Part shown: positions 6,865 through 15,291 of the stretch, in pieces | How the letters are laid out: each line of letters starts with the position of its first letter | How positions within the stretch are numbered: position 1 is the first letter of the stretch | DNA from: Lachnospiraceae bacterium | GTDB taxonomy: Bacteria; Bacillota; Clostridia; Lachnospirales; Lachnospiraceae | Reading direction: 5' to 3' | DNA: 64,000 bases | NCBI GenBank assembly: GCA_029053015.1 | Contig: JAIDHX010000017.1 | Coordinates: 24,771 to 88,770 of the forward strand | Program-made: the position numbers and the translations under genes | The notes under the pieces: model-generated | Seen by the model: the letters and a program-made list of their open reading frames with translations, nothing else | What the model was told of the DNA's origin: nothing | The model's database searches: none

Positions 6865-8367
6865 CTACCCTCCGAAATTTGTGCTGAAATCCCCTGCATC
6901 CATATTGACGGTAGGCTCCTCCACTTTTGCAATGCCCTGCTCTTCCTTTATCCGTGCCACCTCTGCATTTTTCCACTTCTTATCCTTGGAATCTCCGTAC
7001 ATCTCTTCCACACACGCCTCTGTTGACATAATGCCCTGCGCTTTGGCTTTGCCTACGGTTTCTACCTGACTTTCAAAAGAAGGGTTTGCATATTCTCCGA
7101 ACGCTACTTCGCAGGTCACATCTTCAATTGGTGTTTTATTCAGTGTCATGTATGCTTTTAGCGCCATATTCACTACTTTCGGCACGGTCTTCTGCACAGC
7201 CCGCACCAGTTTATTGCGTGTATACAGTGTGACCTTTTCTTTTTCCCTCTGTGCCTCCGCATTATCCAGTTTCTTGATGTCAATGCCGAGCGTGCTCGGT
7301 GACAACACGCCCTGCAGCGCAAGGTCAAGTGCATTGCTGTACGTGGACAGATAACTGTCATGGGGAATTGCCGGCTGTTCTACCTCTATTTTATCGCTGC
7401 TGCCCTCTGCCATTGACTTGCTTATCTTTATGTAGGCGTTGTCAAACGCATTCGGTGGCTGTATCGCTCCCGTTTTCGGGTCAACGGGCAGCATGTTTTC
7501 CGGAATATATTCGCGGGAGCGTCCGCGCCGCAGCGCGTCCATCCACTGGCTCCATGATTCGTCCAGACTGTCAAAAGCGTCCGTTTTTCCGTCAAAGATG
7601 GAAGCGCCCCTATCCGGGTACTTATCTGACTTAAATGCCATAAAGCGTACCGCAAGCATAAAGTTTCCGGTAAACGTCACCTCAGGACTTAGGGATTCTG
7701 TGTCCGTTATGGTGTTCAATGGCACAGGATCCTTTCCCTTTAGCAGTTCAGCCCGCACATAATTCCTGCCATAGTGTTCTTCCAGTATAAAAGTTCCTTC
7801 TTTTTTGGCGTAAACTGTCCTAAATATAATCTCTTTTAATCGCCCCCGCTCCGTGACATACTCTATGCAGTCCCCGGGAACAAATTCTATGATAGGCAGT
7901 TCACTGAGTTTCGGCTGAAGGACTACCCGGAACGCTCCATCACCTACCGTGAGAATTTCATCAAGTGCCTTTTCAATGATATCCTCAAACTCGCTGTCTT
8001 CCCCTATTTCCGCCCATATGCTTTCCCATTTGCCGTCTACGGTTATTTTCCCCATGTCGGAAATAACAATATCCGTCAATATGCGCCGCATGAGTTTTGG
8101 AAGCCCTGTATGCAGTTTATTGATGTCATTCCCCTCTGTTGGCACTGCCGCCCAGAACCGTATCCGGTTTACTGTGCCGGGCATTATCTTATACATATCC
8201 TGTATCTCGCTGGCGTCGCCACGCGCCCAGATACGGTTTACTGCGGCATTGCCGTAGTAGTCCATCTGCTCTGTTACCTGAAATACAGTCTGCTGCGGAG
8301 GATTTATCTGCAGAAAACTCCGCAGCCCGTTTCTTATTCCGTCTGCCATCTTGTCAAGCCACCTCAT
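6865..8367 (-). CDS. Portal protein (SPP1 gp6-like)
   Basis: 500 residues. It opens MRWLDKMADGIRNGLRSFLQI and includes ADGIRNGL-type N-terminus, WARGDASEIQDMYK, the clip/stem region with GDGAFRVVLQPKLSE and EFVPGDCIEYV, and a C-terminal helical crown (ALQGVLSPSTLGIDIKKLDN then AQREKEKVTLYTRN). These are hallmarks of the SPP1-type portal, a dodecameric channel through which terminase pumps DNA. It lies between terminase large subunit and the minor capsid protein. Length is normal for the family. Confidence 0.9.
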   Translation of the reverse strand: MRWLDKMADGIRNGLRSFLQINPPQQTVFQVTEQMDYYGNAAVNRIWARGDASEIQDMYKIMPGTVNRIRFWAAVPTEGNDINKLHTGLPKLMRRILTDIVISDMGKITVDGKWESIWAEIGEDSEFEDIIEKALDEILTVGDGAFRVVLQPKLSELPIIEFVPGDCIEYVTERGRLKEIIFRTVYAKKEGTFILEEHYGRNYVRAELLKGKDPVPLNTITDTESLSPEVTFTGNFMLAVRFMAFKSDKYPDRGASIFDGKTDAFDSLDESWSQWMDALRRGRSREYIPENMLPVDPKTGAIQPPNAFDNAYIKISKSMAEGSSDKIEVEQPAIPHDSYLSTYSNALDLALQGVLSPSTLGIDIKKLDNAEAQREKEKVTLYTRNKLVRAVQKTVPKVVNMALKAYMTLNKTPIEDVTCEVAFGEYANPSFESQVETVGKAKAQGIMSTEACVEEMYGDSKDKKWKNAEVARIKEEQGIAKVEEPTVNMDAGDFSTNFGG

Positions 8368-8419
8368 CTCTCTTCACTCCCACTTGTTTTAATCTGCTCT
8401 TTATGGTCATAATCCCCTT

Positions 8420-9823
8420 TCAGTCTTGTGTTCTGTCAATGATCTTATCCCTGTAAGGAATCCAACCATACTGAACACTGTTTATCAGATGGTCGTTCCC
8501 GTCCTCAGGCACATTATCCTTTGTTTCGTCCCAACTGTAGGTTTCCAGTTCCCCCGTATAGTTGCTGCAGCCTTCCACGATGAAAAAGACAGGTTCTTTT
8601 CCTGCCTTATCGTCAAATGCCATCCAGCCAAGCTGAAGGTTTATCCTGTCTATGATTTGCACTTTTTTATATGCGTTGTTAAACATGTACAGGCACTCCG
8701 GGTGCATGCGCTTATACTTTTCAAATTCTGTTATGGTTGCCTGATCGGCACTGTCTACAAATGTGTTTCTGGCAAATCCCCATTCCTTACGGCAGCGTTC
8801 CAGAAATGCAATGTAGTTGACGACTGTGTCCGACGGCGCTATCGGCGTGCCGATTTCCGCATTGTTATATACTTTTTCCTCAAGCACAAAACAACGCCCC
8901 AGATTTGTAATGCCGGTAAAACTCATGGCTATGGTGTCAGGGCTCTTCTGGGAGTACGCCGTGTCCAGTCCGGAACTGAAAATCACAAACCATTCTTTCT
9001 GCTCCCGGTCATTCTCATTCCGAATCAGGCTTTTGGCATACCGGCGTGTCACCACATGCTTCCGGCTATCAAATATGCCGAACACAAGCCCCGTTGCACG
9101 CCCGCGCAGACCCATTATCTTATTCTTCCAAATCTTTGTCCCCTTCGGTGTTGTCATCTTTACATGTGCTATCTTTTCAGAACTGGCACCCAAATTATGT
9201 TCAAAAGAAAAGAACCAATGCACCCATCCGGGTTTTGGTTCTTCTGTGAGCATATTGTTAAGTTCTGCCGGCGCGTCACTCTTGTATTGCGGAAGAGGGC
9301 GGCTGTGGTTGATGTATTCCTTATATACCGGCAGGGACGGGTTATCCGGATTGAGTGTCCCCATGAAGTAATCGCACCGCATGGAAGCCTCACGAACAAA
9401 TTCTATATCTGCTGTGTTGATTTCATCTATAAACAGGCAGCCATACTGTCCGCCAAGGGCTTTTTTCCACTTTTCTTTGTTGCCATAGCCCATAATCAGG
9501 ATAATTTTATCGCCGCCTGATGTATGGAAAAGAACATGCGGTAGTTTCAGTTCCCTTGTGCCGTTCCCCTTATATTCCGCAAGCACGCCGAATAAATCCG
9601 TAACGCCGAATTCTTTCTGTATCAGGTTCTTTTCTGCTGTCCCTGTATCCGCGGCTGCCATGATGTGCAGTTTTTTGGGGCTTGACGCCACCTTCAGCAT
9701 GAATTTGAAGAGACCTACTGTTGTTTTTCCTGCGTAGGTAGTTCCTTCCAGAAATTCCACCGGAGCAGTACATCGGAGGAATGACTTATACTTTTCCGAT
9801 AAGAGCAGCCTTTCTCCGTTCAC
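8420..9823 (-). CDS. Terminase large subunit
   Basis: 467 residues. The ATPase domain has a Walker A-like GTTYAGKTT near residue 28, Walker B CLFIDEIN, and the coupling motif GTLNPDNPSLP. The C-terminal nuclease domain shows acidic motifs SSGLDTAYSQKSPD, FVDSADQA and PEDGNDHLINSVQYG, consistent with the RNase H-like headful nuclease of PBSX/SPP1-type terminases. It cuts concatemeric DNA and translocates it into the procapsid through the portal encoded next door. The Walker A has Y-A-G-K-T-T rather than the classical G-x-G-K-T, which is common in this subfamily. Confidence 0.9.
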   Translation of the reverse strand: MNGERLLLSEKYKSFLRCTAPVEFLEGTTYAGKTTVGLFKFMLKVASSPKKLHIMAAADTGTAEKNLIQKEFGVTDLFGVLAEYKGNGTRELKLPHVLFHTSGGDKIILIMGYGNKEKWKKALGGQYGCLFIDEINTADIEFVREASMRCDYFMGTLNPDNPSLPVYKEYINHSRPLPQYKSDAPAELNNMLTEEPKPGWVHWFFSFEHNLGASSEKIAHVKMTTPKGTKIWKNKIMGLRGRATGLVFGIFDSRKHVVTRRYAKSLIRNENDREQKEWFVIFSSGLDTAYSQKSPDTIAMSFTGITNLGRCFVLEEKVYNNAEIGTPIAPSDTVVNYIAFLERCRKEWGFARNTFVDSADQATITEFEKYKRMHPECLYMFNNAYKKVQIIDRINLQLGWMAFDDKAGKEPVFFIVEGCSNYTGELETYSWDETKDNVPEDGNDHLINSVQYGWIPYRDKIIDRTQD

Positions 9824-9830
9824 GCAGACA

Positions 9831-10418
9831 TCACCCGCCTTGCCCGTTCATCTGCTTTATCAGGTCATCCAGCTTTGACATCTCACCTTCTATGCCCGAT
9901 ACCTCTACTTTATCCTTAAACATTCCTAAGTGTCTTCCCAACAGTTCAAGCGCCCTGACTTTGTCGCACGAAGAGACTTCTACTCCGTGTTTTCCCTGTT
10001 TGATTCCTGACAACGCTTTTTTCTGTTCGGAGGAAAGATTGTCTGTAAGCGTCAACTCCACAGCATTTACCATAACCGGTTTCCCTTTGCTGTCAAAAAG
10101 GGAAATGCATACTCCCTCATCCGTGGTAAATACTGCCTGTTTTTCTATTACCTTCGCATAATCTGCTGCATTGGAAAAGGCAATTGCGGCCAGTTCCTTC
10201 AGAACTTTGTCCTGCGTGATTTCTGTACGTCTCTCCCTGTCCTTCATACGCTTTTCAAGATACTTATTGACATTAACATCTTTTAACAGTCTGGCACCTG
10301 CTGCCGCAGCCGTTTCATCCCTTTGCACATTGGGATAGGCAGCTTTATAAGCCCTTGTCGCATTAAGGTCAATCAGATATTCATCCGCAAAGCGTTTTCT
10401 GCATTTTGTAAGCGCCAT
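9831..10418 (-). CDS. Terminase small subunit
   Basis: 195 residues starting MALTKCRKRFADEYLID, with GGAAGGTGG upstream of the chosen ATG. The N-terminal DNA-binding helices (CRKRFADEYLIDLNATRAYKAAYPN) and the following RLLKDVNVNKYLEKRMKDR match the terminase_2 family, which recognises the pac site and recruits the large subunit. The C-terminal part (VRALELLGRHLGMFKDKVEV) is the usual oligomerisation tail. Packaging probably starts near or within this gene, as in related pac phages, but no specific site can be pointed to. Confidence 0.88.
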   Translation of the reverse strand: MALTKCRKRFADEYLIDLNATRAYKAAYPNVQRDETAAAAGARLLKDVNVNKYLEKRMKDRERRTEITQDKVLKELAAIAFSNAADYAKVIEKQAVFTTDEGVCISLFDSKGKPVMVNAVELTLTDNLSSEQKKALSGIKQGKHGVEVSSCDKVRALELLGRHLGMFKDKVEVSGIEGEMSKLDDLIKQMNGQGG

Positions 10419-10471
10419 AAAAATGCCACCTTCCTTTCTGTTTCGTTTGATTGAAAAGCTCTGCCATAAAA

Positions 10472-10507
10472 GTTCAACAAAAAGACGCCTGCTGTGAAGC
10501 GGACGTC
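10472..10507 (-). terminator. Intrinsic terminator before the terminase genes
   Basis: Minus-strand hairpin AAGACG...CGTCTT with extended imperfect stem followed by TTTTTG. It lies between the putative late regulator and the terminase genes, a place where an antitermination-type or terminator-controlled switch to late transcription would be expected. Confidence 0.65.
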
Positions 10508-10577
10508 TTCGCAAAGGAGGTTTTAGCATAAAGGGAATTTTTGCTGGTTCCTCTATTTTTTATTATACCATGACTTT

Positions 10578-10982
10578 TTATGTTTTGTATGCAACTTTCA
10601 AAAAATCAGAAATTTTTCTTGAAACCACACTCTGATTAAGATGTGTCGCCGCCGCTATGACTTCCTGCCGCGCACCGTCAAGGAAATACATCCGGAATAT
10701 CCGGCGCGTCAGACTGTCCTCTATGCCTTCCACAAACCGCTCTGCCTCCTCACATTCCGCTTTCAACTGTTGTATTTTTTTATCGTACTGCTCCTTTCTT
10801 CTCCAGAACTCCGCCCTATCCACCCCCACTACAGCTTGCGCCTGCGGATAGCCGGAACGGTAATCGAATACCGTACTGCTGCCCATCAGGCTTTCATCGC
10901 TGCCGAGTTTTCTGATATAGGTTTCCAGTTCTGTGATTTCTGCTTTCTTGCTTTTGTACTGCTCAAGCTGCTTTCTCGTCAA
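10578..10982 (-). CDS. Phage late-gene regulator, sigma-70 region 4 / ArpU-like
   Basis: 134 residues when begun at the TTG at 10980-10982, which follows AAAGGAGG by five bases. Upstream codons have no ribosome site. The N-terminal half is a coiled coil (QLEQYKSKKAEITELETYIRKLG). The C-terminal half has a helix-turn-helix of sigma-region-4 type (DSLTRRIFRMYFLDGARQEVIAAATHLNQSVVSRKI). Small proteins of this kind directly before terminase in Firmicute phages activate late transcription. Alternatives are a DUF1492-type protein of the same general class. Confidence 0.7.
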   Translation of the reverse strand: MTRKQLEQYKSKKAEITELETYIRKLGSDESLMGSSTVFDYRSGYPQAQAVVGVDRAEFWRRKEQYDKKIQQLKAECEEAERFVEGIEDSLTRRIFRMYFLDGARQEVIAAATHLNQSVVSRKISDFLKVAYKT

Positions 10983-11149
10983 TATGCCCTCCTTTCCGGC
11001 GACGTATTGCCCCGCCGCCAGAGGCTCGTGATATAAATGCAAAACAAATATGTAAATGACTGCTGTCGAAAGTGCCTTACGTCTCAGGTATTTGATACAC
11101 CTTTGGCATATCAAACAAAAATGTCAGTATGCTTTTCCAGTCTGTCCAA

Positions 11150-11332
11150 CTACAAATCCTCTTCCCATTTTCTTCTCGTAAATTCTCCCGCCTTACGGTA
11201 GCCGTCCGGCACAGGCCTTACTTTTACCTGCGCAGCATATTCTGCCGCCTGTTTCTGTCCGTAGGTGGTGCCTGCTGCCGCTGCTTCGTTTGCGTAATCA
11301 TTTAGTCCCTGGCTTTTCTTTTTCTTTCTCAT
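11150..11332 (-). CDS. Small phage protein of unknown function
   Basis: 60 residues, MRKKKKSQGLNDYANEAAA..., with an alanine-rich amphipathic centre (ANEAAAAGTTYGQKQAAEYA) and a basic-acidic tail ending RRKWEEDL. AAAGGAAAAAACTC lies upstream of the ATG. I do not recognise it. It sits in a run of tiny early-region genes, and its size and codon use look like a genuine gene. Confidence 0.5.
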   Translation of the reverse strand: MRKKKKSQGLNDYANEAAAAGTTYGQKQAAEYAAQVKVRPVPDGYRKAGEFTRRKWEEDL

Positions 11333-11361
11333 GAGTTTTTTCCTTTCTGGTATCTACACGC

Positions 11362-11531
11362 TTACTTTTTCATGTGCCTGCAATTTGGGCACAAGACTCT
11401 TTTTCCTATACTCCAACCGTTTTTCTCGCCCATGCAATGATATGTGTTTTAGTCGGCAGCCATTTATCGCTTGTCCGTCTATATTCAACAGTTTCTCCGC
11501 ACTTATCACAAAAATATCCACTAAAAAGCAT
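11362..11531 (-). pseudogene. Small zinc-ribbon protein interrupted by a one-base deletion
   Basis: From the ATG at 11529-11531 the frame reads MLFSGYFCDKCGETVEYRRT...IIAWARK and then stops. The second half, GWSIGKRVLCPNCRHMKK, is in the neighbouring frame. Joined, they give an intact protein of about 55 residues with paired CxxC knuckles (CDKC and CPNC), a common phage zinc-ribbon form. The break lies in a run of five A residues, and one more A would restore the frame. It may be a real lesion, a programmed shift, or an assembly error. Confidence 0.6.
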
Positions 11532-11605
11532 TTATTCTTTTCTTCCCCTTATCTCCTCCTCTTCTCTTTTGGTTCCAAATACTGTTTTTCCAAATTCATA
11601 AAATG

Positions 11606-11787
11606 TTATGCTCCTATTGTCACGCTCATATTTAACGCCTTGAAAACCCTGTCCGCGCTTTCTAGATTTATATGCCGCTTTCCCAGTATATGACTGCCCT
11701 GTCCGTGACACCTGCTTTCTCCGCCAGCTCCTTTCTGGATATCCCCTGTCTTTCCCTCTCTGCTTTTAACATTTTCCCGTATTTCAT
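11606..11787 (-). pseudogene. XRE-type helix-turn-helix protein interrupted by a one-base deletion
   Basis: AAGGAGTGCAGGC precedes an ATG at 11785-11787. The frame gives MKYGKMLKAERERQGISRKE, then LAEKAGVTDRAVIYWESG, a textbook XRE helix-turn-helix, and stops at 11668-11670. The +1 frame continues HINLESADRVFKALNMSVTIGA and stops at 11606-11608, which is the expected C-terminal helix. The missing base is at GGGAAAGCGG. Restored, the protein is about 60 residues and would be an excision or early-gene regulator. Confidence 0.65.
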
Positions 11788-11808
11788 GCCTGCACTCCTT
11801 CCTGTTTT

Positions 11809-13056
11809 TTAAATCAGGGACAGCTCCATCTGTTCTGCCGGAATGTCCTCCCACTCCACACCGATGTAACTGAGCACCCTTCCCCATCCGTATTTTTCCC
11901 CGTTACTGTCCGTGCAGCATTCATACATCCAGTAATGCCACTCCTTTTCATTCCGTTCCCTGAGCCGGTCAAAGCGGTGCGGGCGGCTTTCAAGGTGTAT
12001 CCCGAACCCGCACATACTGCACCCTGTCCGCTGTGCCCCTGTGGTATACAGGCTTCCGTCCGGCTTTTCCCGGATACTGCCGTATATTGACGGGATTATG
12101 CTCTTAACCGGCTCATAAGGGATAAGGTTTCCGTCCCTGTCCCTGCTGTACGGCTGGCGGTAATAAGCAGCCTCAAAAACCTCCACATGCTCCCTGTACC
12201 ATTTATCCATTTCCAGTGCCAGGTGCAGCAGGTCGTCCCGCAGGAAAATGGCAAAGGGAGCGCTGCGCATTACTGTTTTCCCATAATAATTACAGCCGTG
12301 CTCCACCAGTGCCTCCTCCCTCTGACCGCCCTCCGAAGCCATCAACCCTAAATACGGAAAGGAATTATGCTGTTTTGCCCAGTCGTCGCAGGGCTTTTCC
12401 TTCAGCCAGTAGCAGCACTCGTTTGACACGGGAAAATCCGGCTCCGGCTTTCCGTAGCGGGTTCCTTCGTCCCCGTTCCCGTAACCGCCGAACAATGTAA
12501 GCCATTTCTGCGGCAGTTTCATTCTGCTGTTTTTGGCAAAATGCCCCTGCTCCCCGCACTCCCCCGTCATGATGGCATGCCTGACGGTGCGGTTTGTCTC
12601 TGTCGGGTTCTGCAGCATGTTTATCCGCCCCGCGTATTTTTTTGAGATGACGGGAAACCCGCACTCCTGCAACACTGCTGCCTTTGTCCTGTATGGCTTT
12701 ATGGTCTCAATCCCCAGTGCCCTGTGCACGTCCTGCACACTTTTATCTTCCAGCACGGAGACAGACACGACAGGCACCTCAATGCCGAGGCTCATGAGCC
12801 ATACATACAGCGTTATGCTGTCAAGGCCTCCAACGGAAACATGGCACCTGCTGCCGCGCTTTTCCATTTCCGCAAGAAATTCCCGCGCCTTCATTTCCTG
12901 CCTTTCCAGTTTTTCCCCGTATGGGAGCGCCTGCAGGCTGGCAAAGTTTTTCCGCATGTCACTTTTCGCTTTCTTCCATGCCTCACGCACCATATCCGGA
13001 GCGCCGTCCTCAAGCCCTGTCATTTCCTCCTCGTCAAAGAGCGTTATCTGTTTCAT
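11809..13056 (-). CDS. Phosphoadenosine-phosphosulfate-reductase-family (PP-loop) phage protein
   Basis: 415 residues. An adenosine-nucleotide-binding PP-loop-like segment (HVSVGGLDSITLYVWL) lies near residue 73. The usual motif is SGGKDS, so the lysine is replaced by leucine. A C-terminal cysteine cluster (TGCSMCGFG) and ECCYWLKEKPCDDW in the middle suggest a metal or Fe-S site, as in PAPS reductases and the DndC group. Phage members are linked to DNA modification or sulfur chemistry, but their substrate is unknown. It is four bases overlapped with an HNH-like gene and next to a DNA methyltransferase, pointing to a DNA modification or defence-evasion module. Confidence 0.7.
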   Translation of the reverse strand: MKQITLFDEEEMTGLEDGAPDMVREAWKKAKSDMRKNFASLQALPYGEKLERQEMKAREFLAEMEKRGSRCHVSVGGLDSITLYVWLMSLGIEVPVVSVSVLEDKSVQDVHRALGIETIKPYRTKAAVLQECGFPVISKKYAGRINMLQNPTETNRTVRHAIMTGECGEQGHFAKNSRMKLPQKWLTLFGGYGNGDEGTRYGKPEPDFPVSNECCYWLKEKPCDDWAKQHNSFPYLGLMASEGGQREEALVEHGCNYYGKTVMRSAPFAIFLRDDLLHLALEMDKWYREHVEVFEAAYYRQPYSRDRDGNLIPYEPVKSIIPSIYGSIREKPDGSLYTTGAQRTGCSMCGFGIHLESRPHRFDRLRERNEKEWHYWMYECCTDSNGEKYGWGRVLSYIGVEWEDIPAEQMELSLI

Positions 13057-13508
13057 GATTTTCCTCCTTCTTCTCTTTCCCGCAGGCAGCCCGGCAGGGG
13101 AAGAGGACCCCCGATACAGATAAACCCGTCCGCCGGCTGCCGGAAGCCCTCTTCACATGGCTGCTGCCGCGCCGTTTTTCCTTCCGGCTCATGTTCCCAT
13201 GAGACATATCTTCCAAAAACGTCTTTAAAATCCTTCCCGGGGAAGTGCCTTTCAAATGCCGCCTGAGCCGCTGATTCCACGTATCGCCGGATCCTGTCAT
13301 TGCGGTGTACTGCCTCCGGTCCTCCGTCATACGGGTGATGTGGTATACAGAGGTATACCTTAAGCCCGTACTTTTCAGACAGTTTTCTGTTTGCTGTCCC
13401 GCCGATTGCGTGGTGCTCCTGTAATACACTCTTTCGGCTGTAGTCCCCGTGCAGTTTCATGCACAGGTAACAGGTTCCGTCTTTTCTATCATGCATTATG
13501 CTCTTCAT
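13053..13508 (-). CDS. HNH/YbcO-like nuclease or zinc protein
   Basis: 151 residues from the ATG at 13506-13508, six bases after GAGGAGG. A compact metal-site pattern is visible: CYLC near the start, EHHAIGG, and YGLKVYLCIPHHPYDGG. This CxxC...HHxxxG...CxxHH order resembles HNH-type nucleases and the YbcO/DUF968 group of phage recombination proteins. The C-terminal third is low in recognisable motifs. Function as a recombination nuclease is inferred. It lies between the cytosine methyltransferase and the PP-loop protein, both on the same strand. Confidence 0.6.
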   Translation of the reverse strand: MKSIMHDRKDGTCYLCMKLHGDYSRKSVLQEHHAIGGTANRKLSEKYGLKVYLCIPHHPYDGGPEAVHRNDRIRRYVESAAQAAFERHFPGKDFKDVFGRYVSWEHEPEGKTARQQPCEEGFRQPADGFICIGGPLPLPGCLREREEGGKS

Positions 13509-13519
13509 AAGCAGCCTCC

Positions 13520-15004
13520 TCACGCAAAACGGAGCTGCCCTGTCTGCTCCTCTGCCATGCGCACGTTTGGCGTCCTCTCAGCCACGCACAGCTCCGGCAG
13601 GTTTGCTTTTACCAGTGCCGCCGGTATGGGCGGGCATACCGCATTGCCGCAGCGTCTTACCTGCTCACTCCTCGGGTACGCCTTACCACTTAAGTCATGG
13701 TCGATTATGTAGTCCGGCGGAAATCCCTGGCACCCATACAGTTCCCGCGGCTCAAGCATGCGCAGGCCGATATCCGCTATCATGTAATCCTCGCCTTTTA
13801 TCGTCACCAAGCCAAACCTGTCGTCCGTCGTGATTGTATGCAAAGGCTCTTTTATATCCTGCCCTACCGCGCCGTTGTAGTATTTTAGTAAAAATGCCCT
13901 TACTTCCCCGAAGTGTCCGGCAGAGGTTGTTACCGTATGAAGCGGCTCCCTTAAGTCCTGCCCCGTACATGTGCCATAAAACTTGCTCAAAAATGACACG
14001 ACCAGACCATACCTGTTGGAGGCGTCAACCGTCGTGATGGTCGGCAGTGGGCCTTCAATGTCTGCCCCTGTGTTGTTTTCATTGTTGCACATGATGTACG
14101 GTGCCGGTTTTGGTACAACAACGCCAAACCCGTGCTTTGACGCGATTACCCGTAAAGGCTCCTCCATGCTGCTGCCGGTATGGTTTACCTGCACAGTAAA
14201 CGGCTCCGCACTGTCAATCACAAATTTTTTAAACCCATGCGCTATCCGCTCCATAGTCTTGTCTGCCAGCGGGCGCACTGCCCGCACGCCGTATTTTTCT
14301 TTGATTTGCTCCGCCGTGTCAAATATGCTGTAGCTGGGAAGCGAGAAGTCTATCTGCGTCCATGCGCCCACGTATGGCTGCTTTATGCCTGCTGCCACTT
14401 CCGCGCTCCCTGCCGGCGCATGAGTCGGCTCCGGGAACCGGACAGCCTTTCCGTCACATCGCGCTACAAGGAAAAAGCGCTTTCTCATGGTAGGCGTGCC
14501 ATAGTCCGCGGCATTGAGCACGCGGTATTTCACTTTATAGCCCAGTTCCTCTAACTGGAAGATAAACCTATGGAATGTAACGCCCTGTTTTGATTTTATG
14601 GGGCGGTGTCCCCTGTTTAATGGCCCCCACGTCATGAATTCCTCCACGTTCTCCAGCATGATGACCCTCGGTCTTACCAATGCCGCCCACCGGAGCGCCA
14701 CCCATGCAAGGCCTCTTATTTTCTTGTCTTTGGGCTTCCCGCCTTTTGCCTTGGAAAAGTGCTTGCAGTCCGGACTAAACCACGCCAGCGCCACGGGCTT
14801 TCCGCCGCACGCCTTTACAGGGTCAACGTCCCATACACTCTCACAGTAATGCTTTGTGGACGGGTGGTTTGCCTTGTGCATTTTTACCGCCTCCGGATCG
14901 TGGTTGATGGCAATGTCCACGCTTTTTCCTGTTGCCAACTCTATCCCGGTGCTGGCACCTCCCCCTCCGGCAAAGTTGTCAATTATCAGTTCCCCGTTCA
15001 CCAT
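13520..15004 (-). CDS. Orphan DNA (cytosine-5) methyltransferase
   Basis: 494 residues. Motif I FAGGGGASTGIE binds AdoMet. The motif IV loop WFSPDCKHFSKAKGG carries the catalytic Cys (the usual GPPC is replaced by SPDC). Motif VI is ENVEEF, motif VIII MRKRFFLVAR, and motifs IX-X lie in the last 100 residues (RMLEPRELYGCQGFP, RRCGNAVCPPIP). The recognition region holds several spaced repeats of PL-[HP]T-[VI]TT type. No restriction enzyme is adjacent, so it probably protects phage DNA from host restriction or modifies it for packaging. The target sequence cannot be told. Confidence 0.9.
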   Translation of the reverse strand: MVNGELIIDNFAGGGGASTGIELATGKSVDIAINHDPEAVKMHKANHPSTKHYCESVWDVDPVKACGGKPVALAWFSPDCKHFSKAKGGKPKDKKIRGLAWVALRWAALVRPRVIMLENVEEFMTWGPLNRGHRPIKSKQGVTFHRFIFQLEELGYKVKYRVLNAADYGTPTMRKRFFLVARCDGKAVRFPEPTHAPAGSAEVAAGIKQPYVGAWTQIDFSLPSYSIFDTAEQIKEKYGVRAVRPLADKTMERIAHGFKKFVIDSAEPFTVQVNHTGSSMEEPLRVIASKHGFGVVVPKPAPYIMCNNENNTGADIEGPLPTITTVDASNRYGLVVSFLSKFYGTCTGQDLREPLHTVTTSAGHFGEVRAFLLKYYNGAVGQDIKEPLHTITTDDRFGLVTIKGEDYMIADIGLRMLEPRELYGCQGFPPDYIIDHDLSGKAYPRSEQVRRCGNAVCPPIPAALVKANLPELCVAERTPNVRMAEEQTGQLRFA

Positions 15005-15005
15005 G

Positions 15006-15254
15006 TCATTTTCTCCCTTTAGCCTTCGGATTCAGCCGGAACCGTATCTCGTCCCATTCTGCCAGTGCTTTCCGCTTGCTGTTTTCATTTTCAGCAGTCT
15101 GCGCCTCCGTCAGCGTGTAACCGTGTATTTCCGTCCCGCTCTGAGCCGCCTCCCTTACCATTGCCTGCCCCTCTGCAAGCATGCGACTTATCTGGCATAC
15201 TGTGTAATCACCGTATGTCTTCCCGTTTTTTACCATCGTGTATTTCTGTGTCAT
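15006..15254 (-). CDS. Small phage protein of unknown function
   Basis: 82 residues: a short beta-rich N-terminus (YTMVKNGKTYGDYTVCQISRM) followed by a charged helix (AQTAENENSKRKALAEWDEIR). It ends one base before the methyltransferase start, implying coupling. I do not recognise a family. Similar small proteins occur in early regions of clostridial phages. Confidence 0.55.
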   Translation of the reverse strand: MTQKYTMVKNGKTYGDYTVCQISRMLAEGQAMVREAAQSGTEIHGYTLTEAQTAENENSKRKALAEWDEIRFRLNPKAKGRK

Positions 15255-15291
15255 TCCCTTTATTCCTTTCCGATCCGATGCCGCTCCGCAT

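Noticed and set aside
8426..9520. Long + strand ORF of 364 residues antisense to the terminase
   Set aside because: The opposite strand encodes an undoubted terminase with Walker and nuclease motifs. The long antisense frame is a by-product of codon bias.
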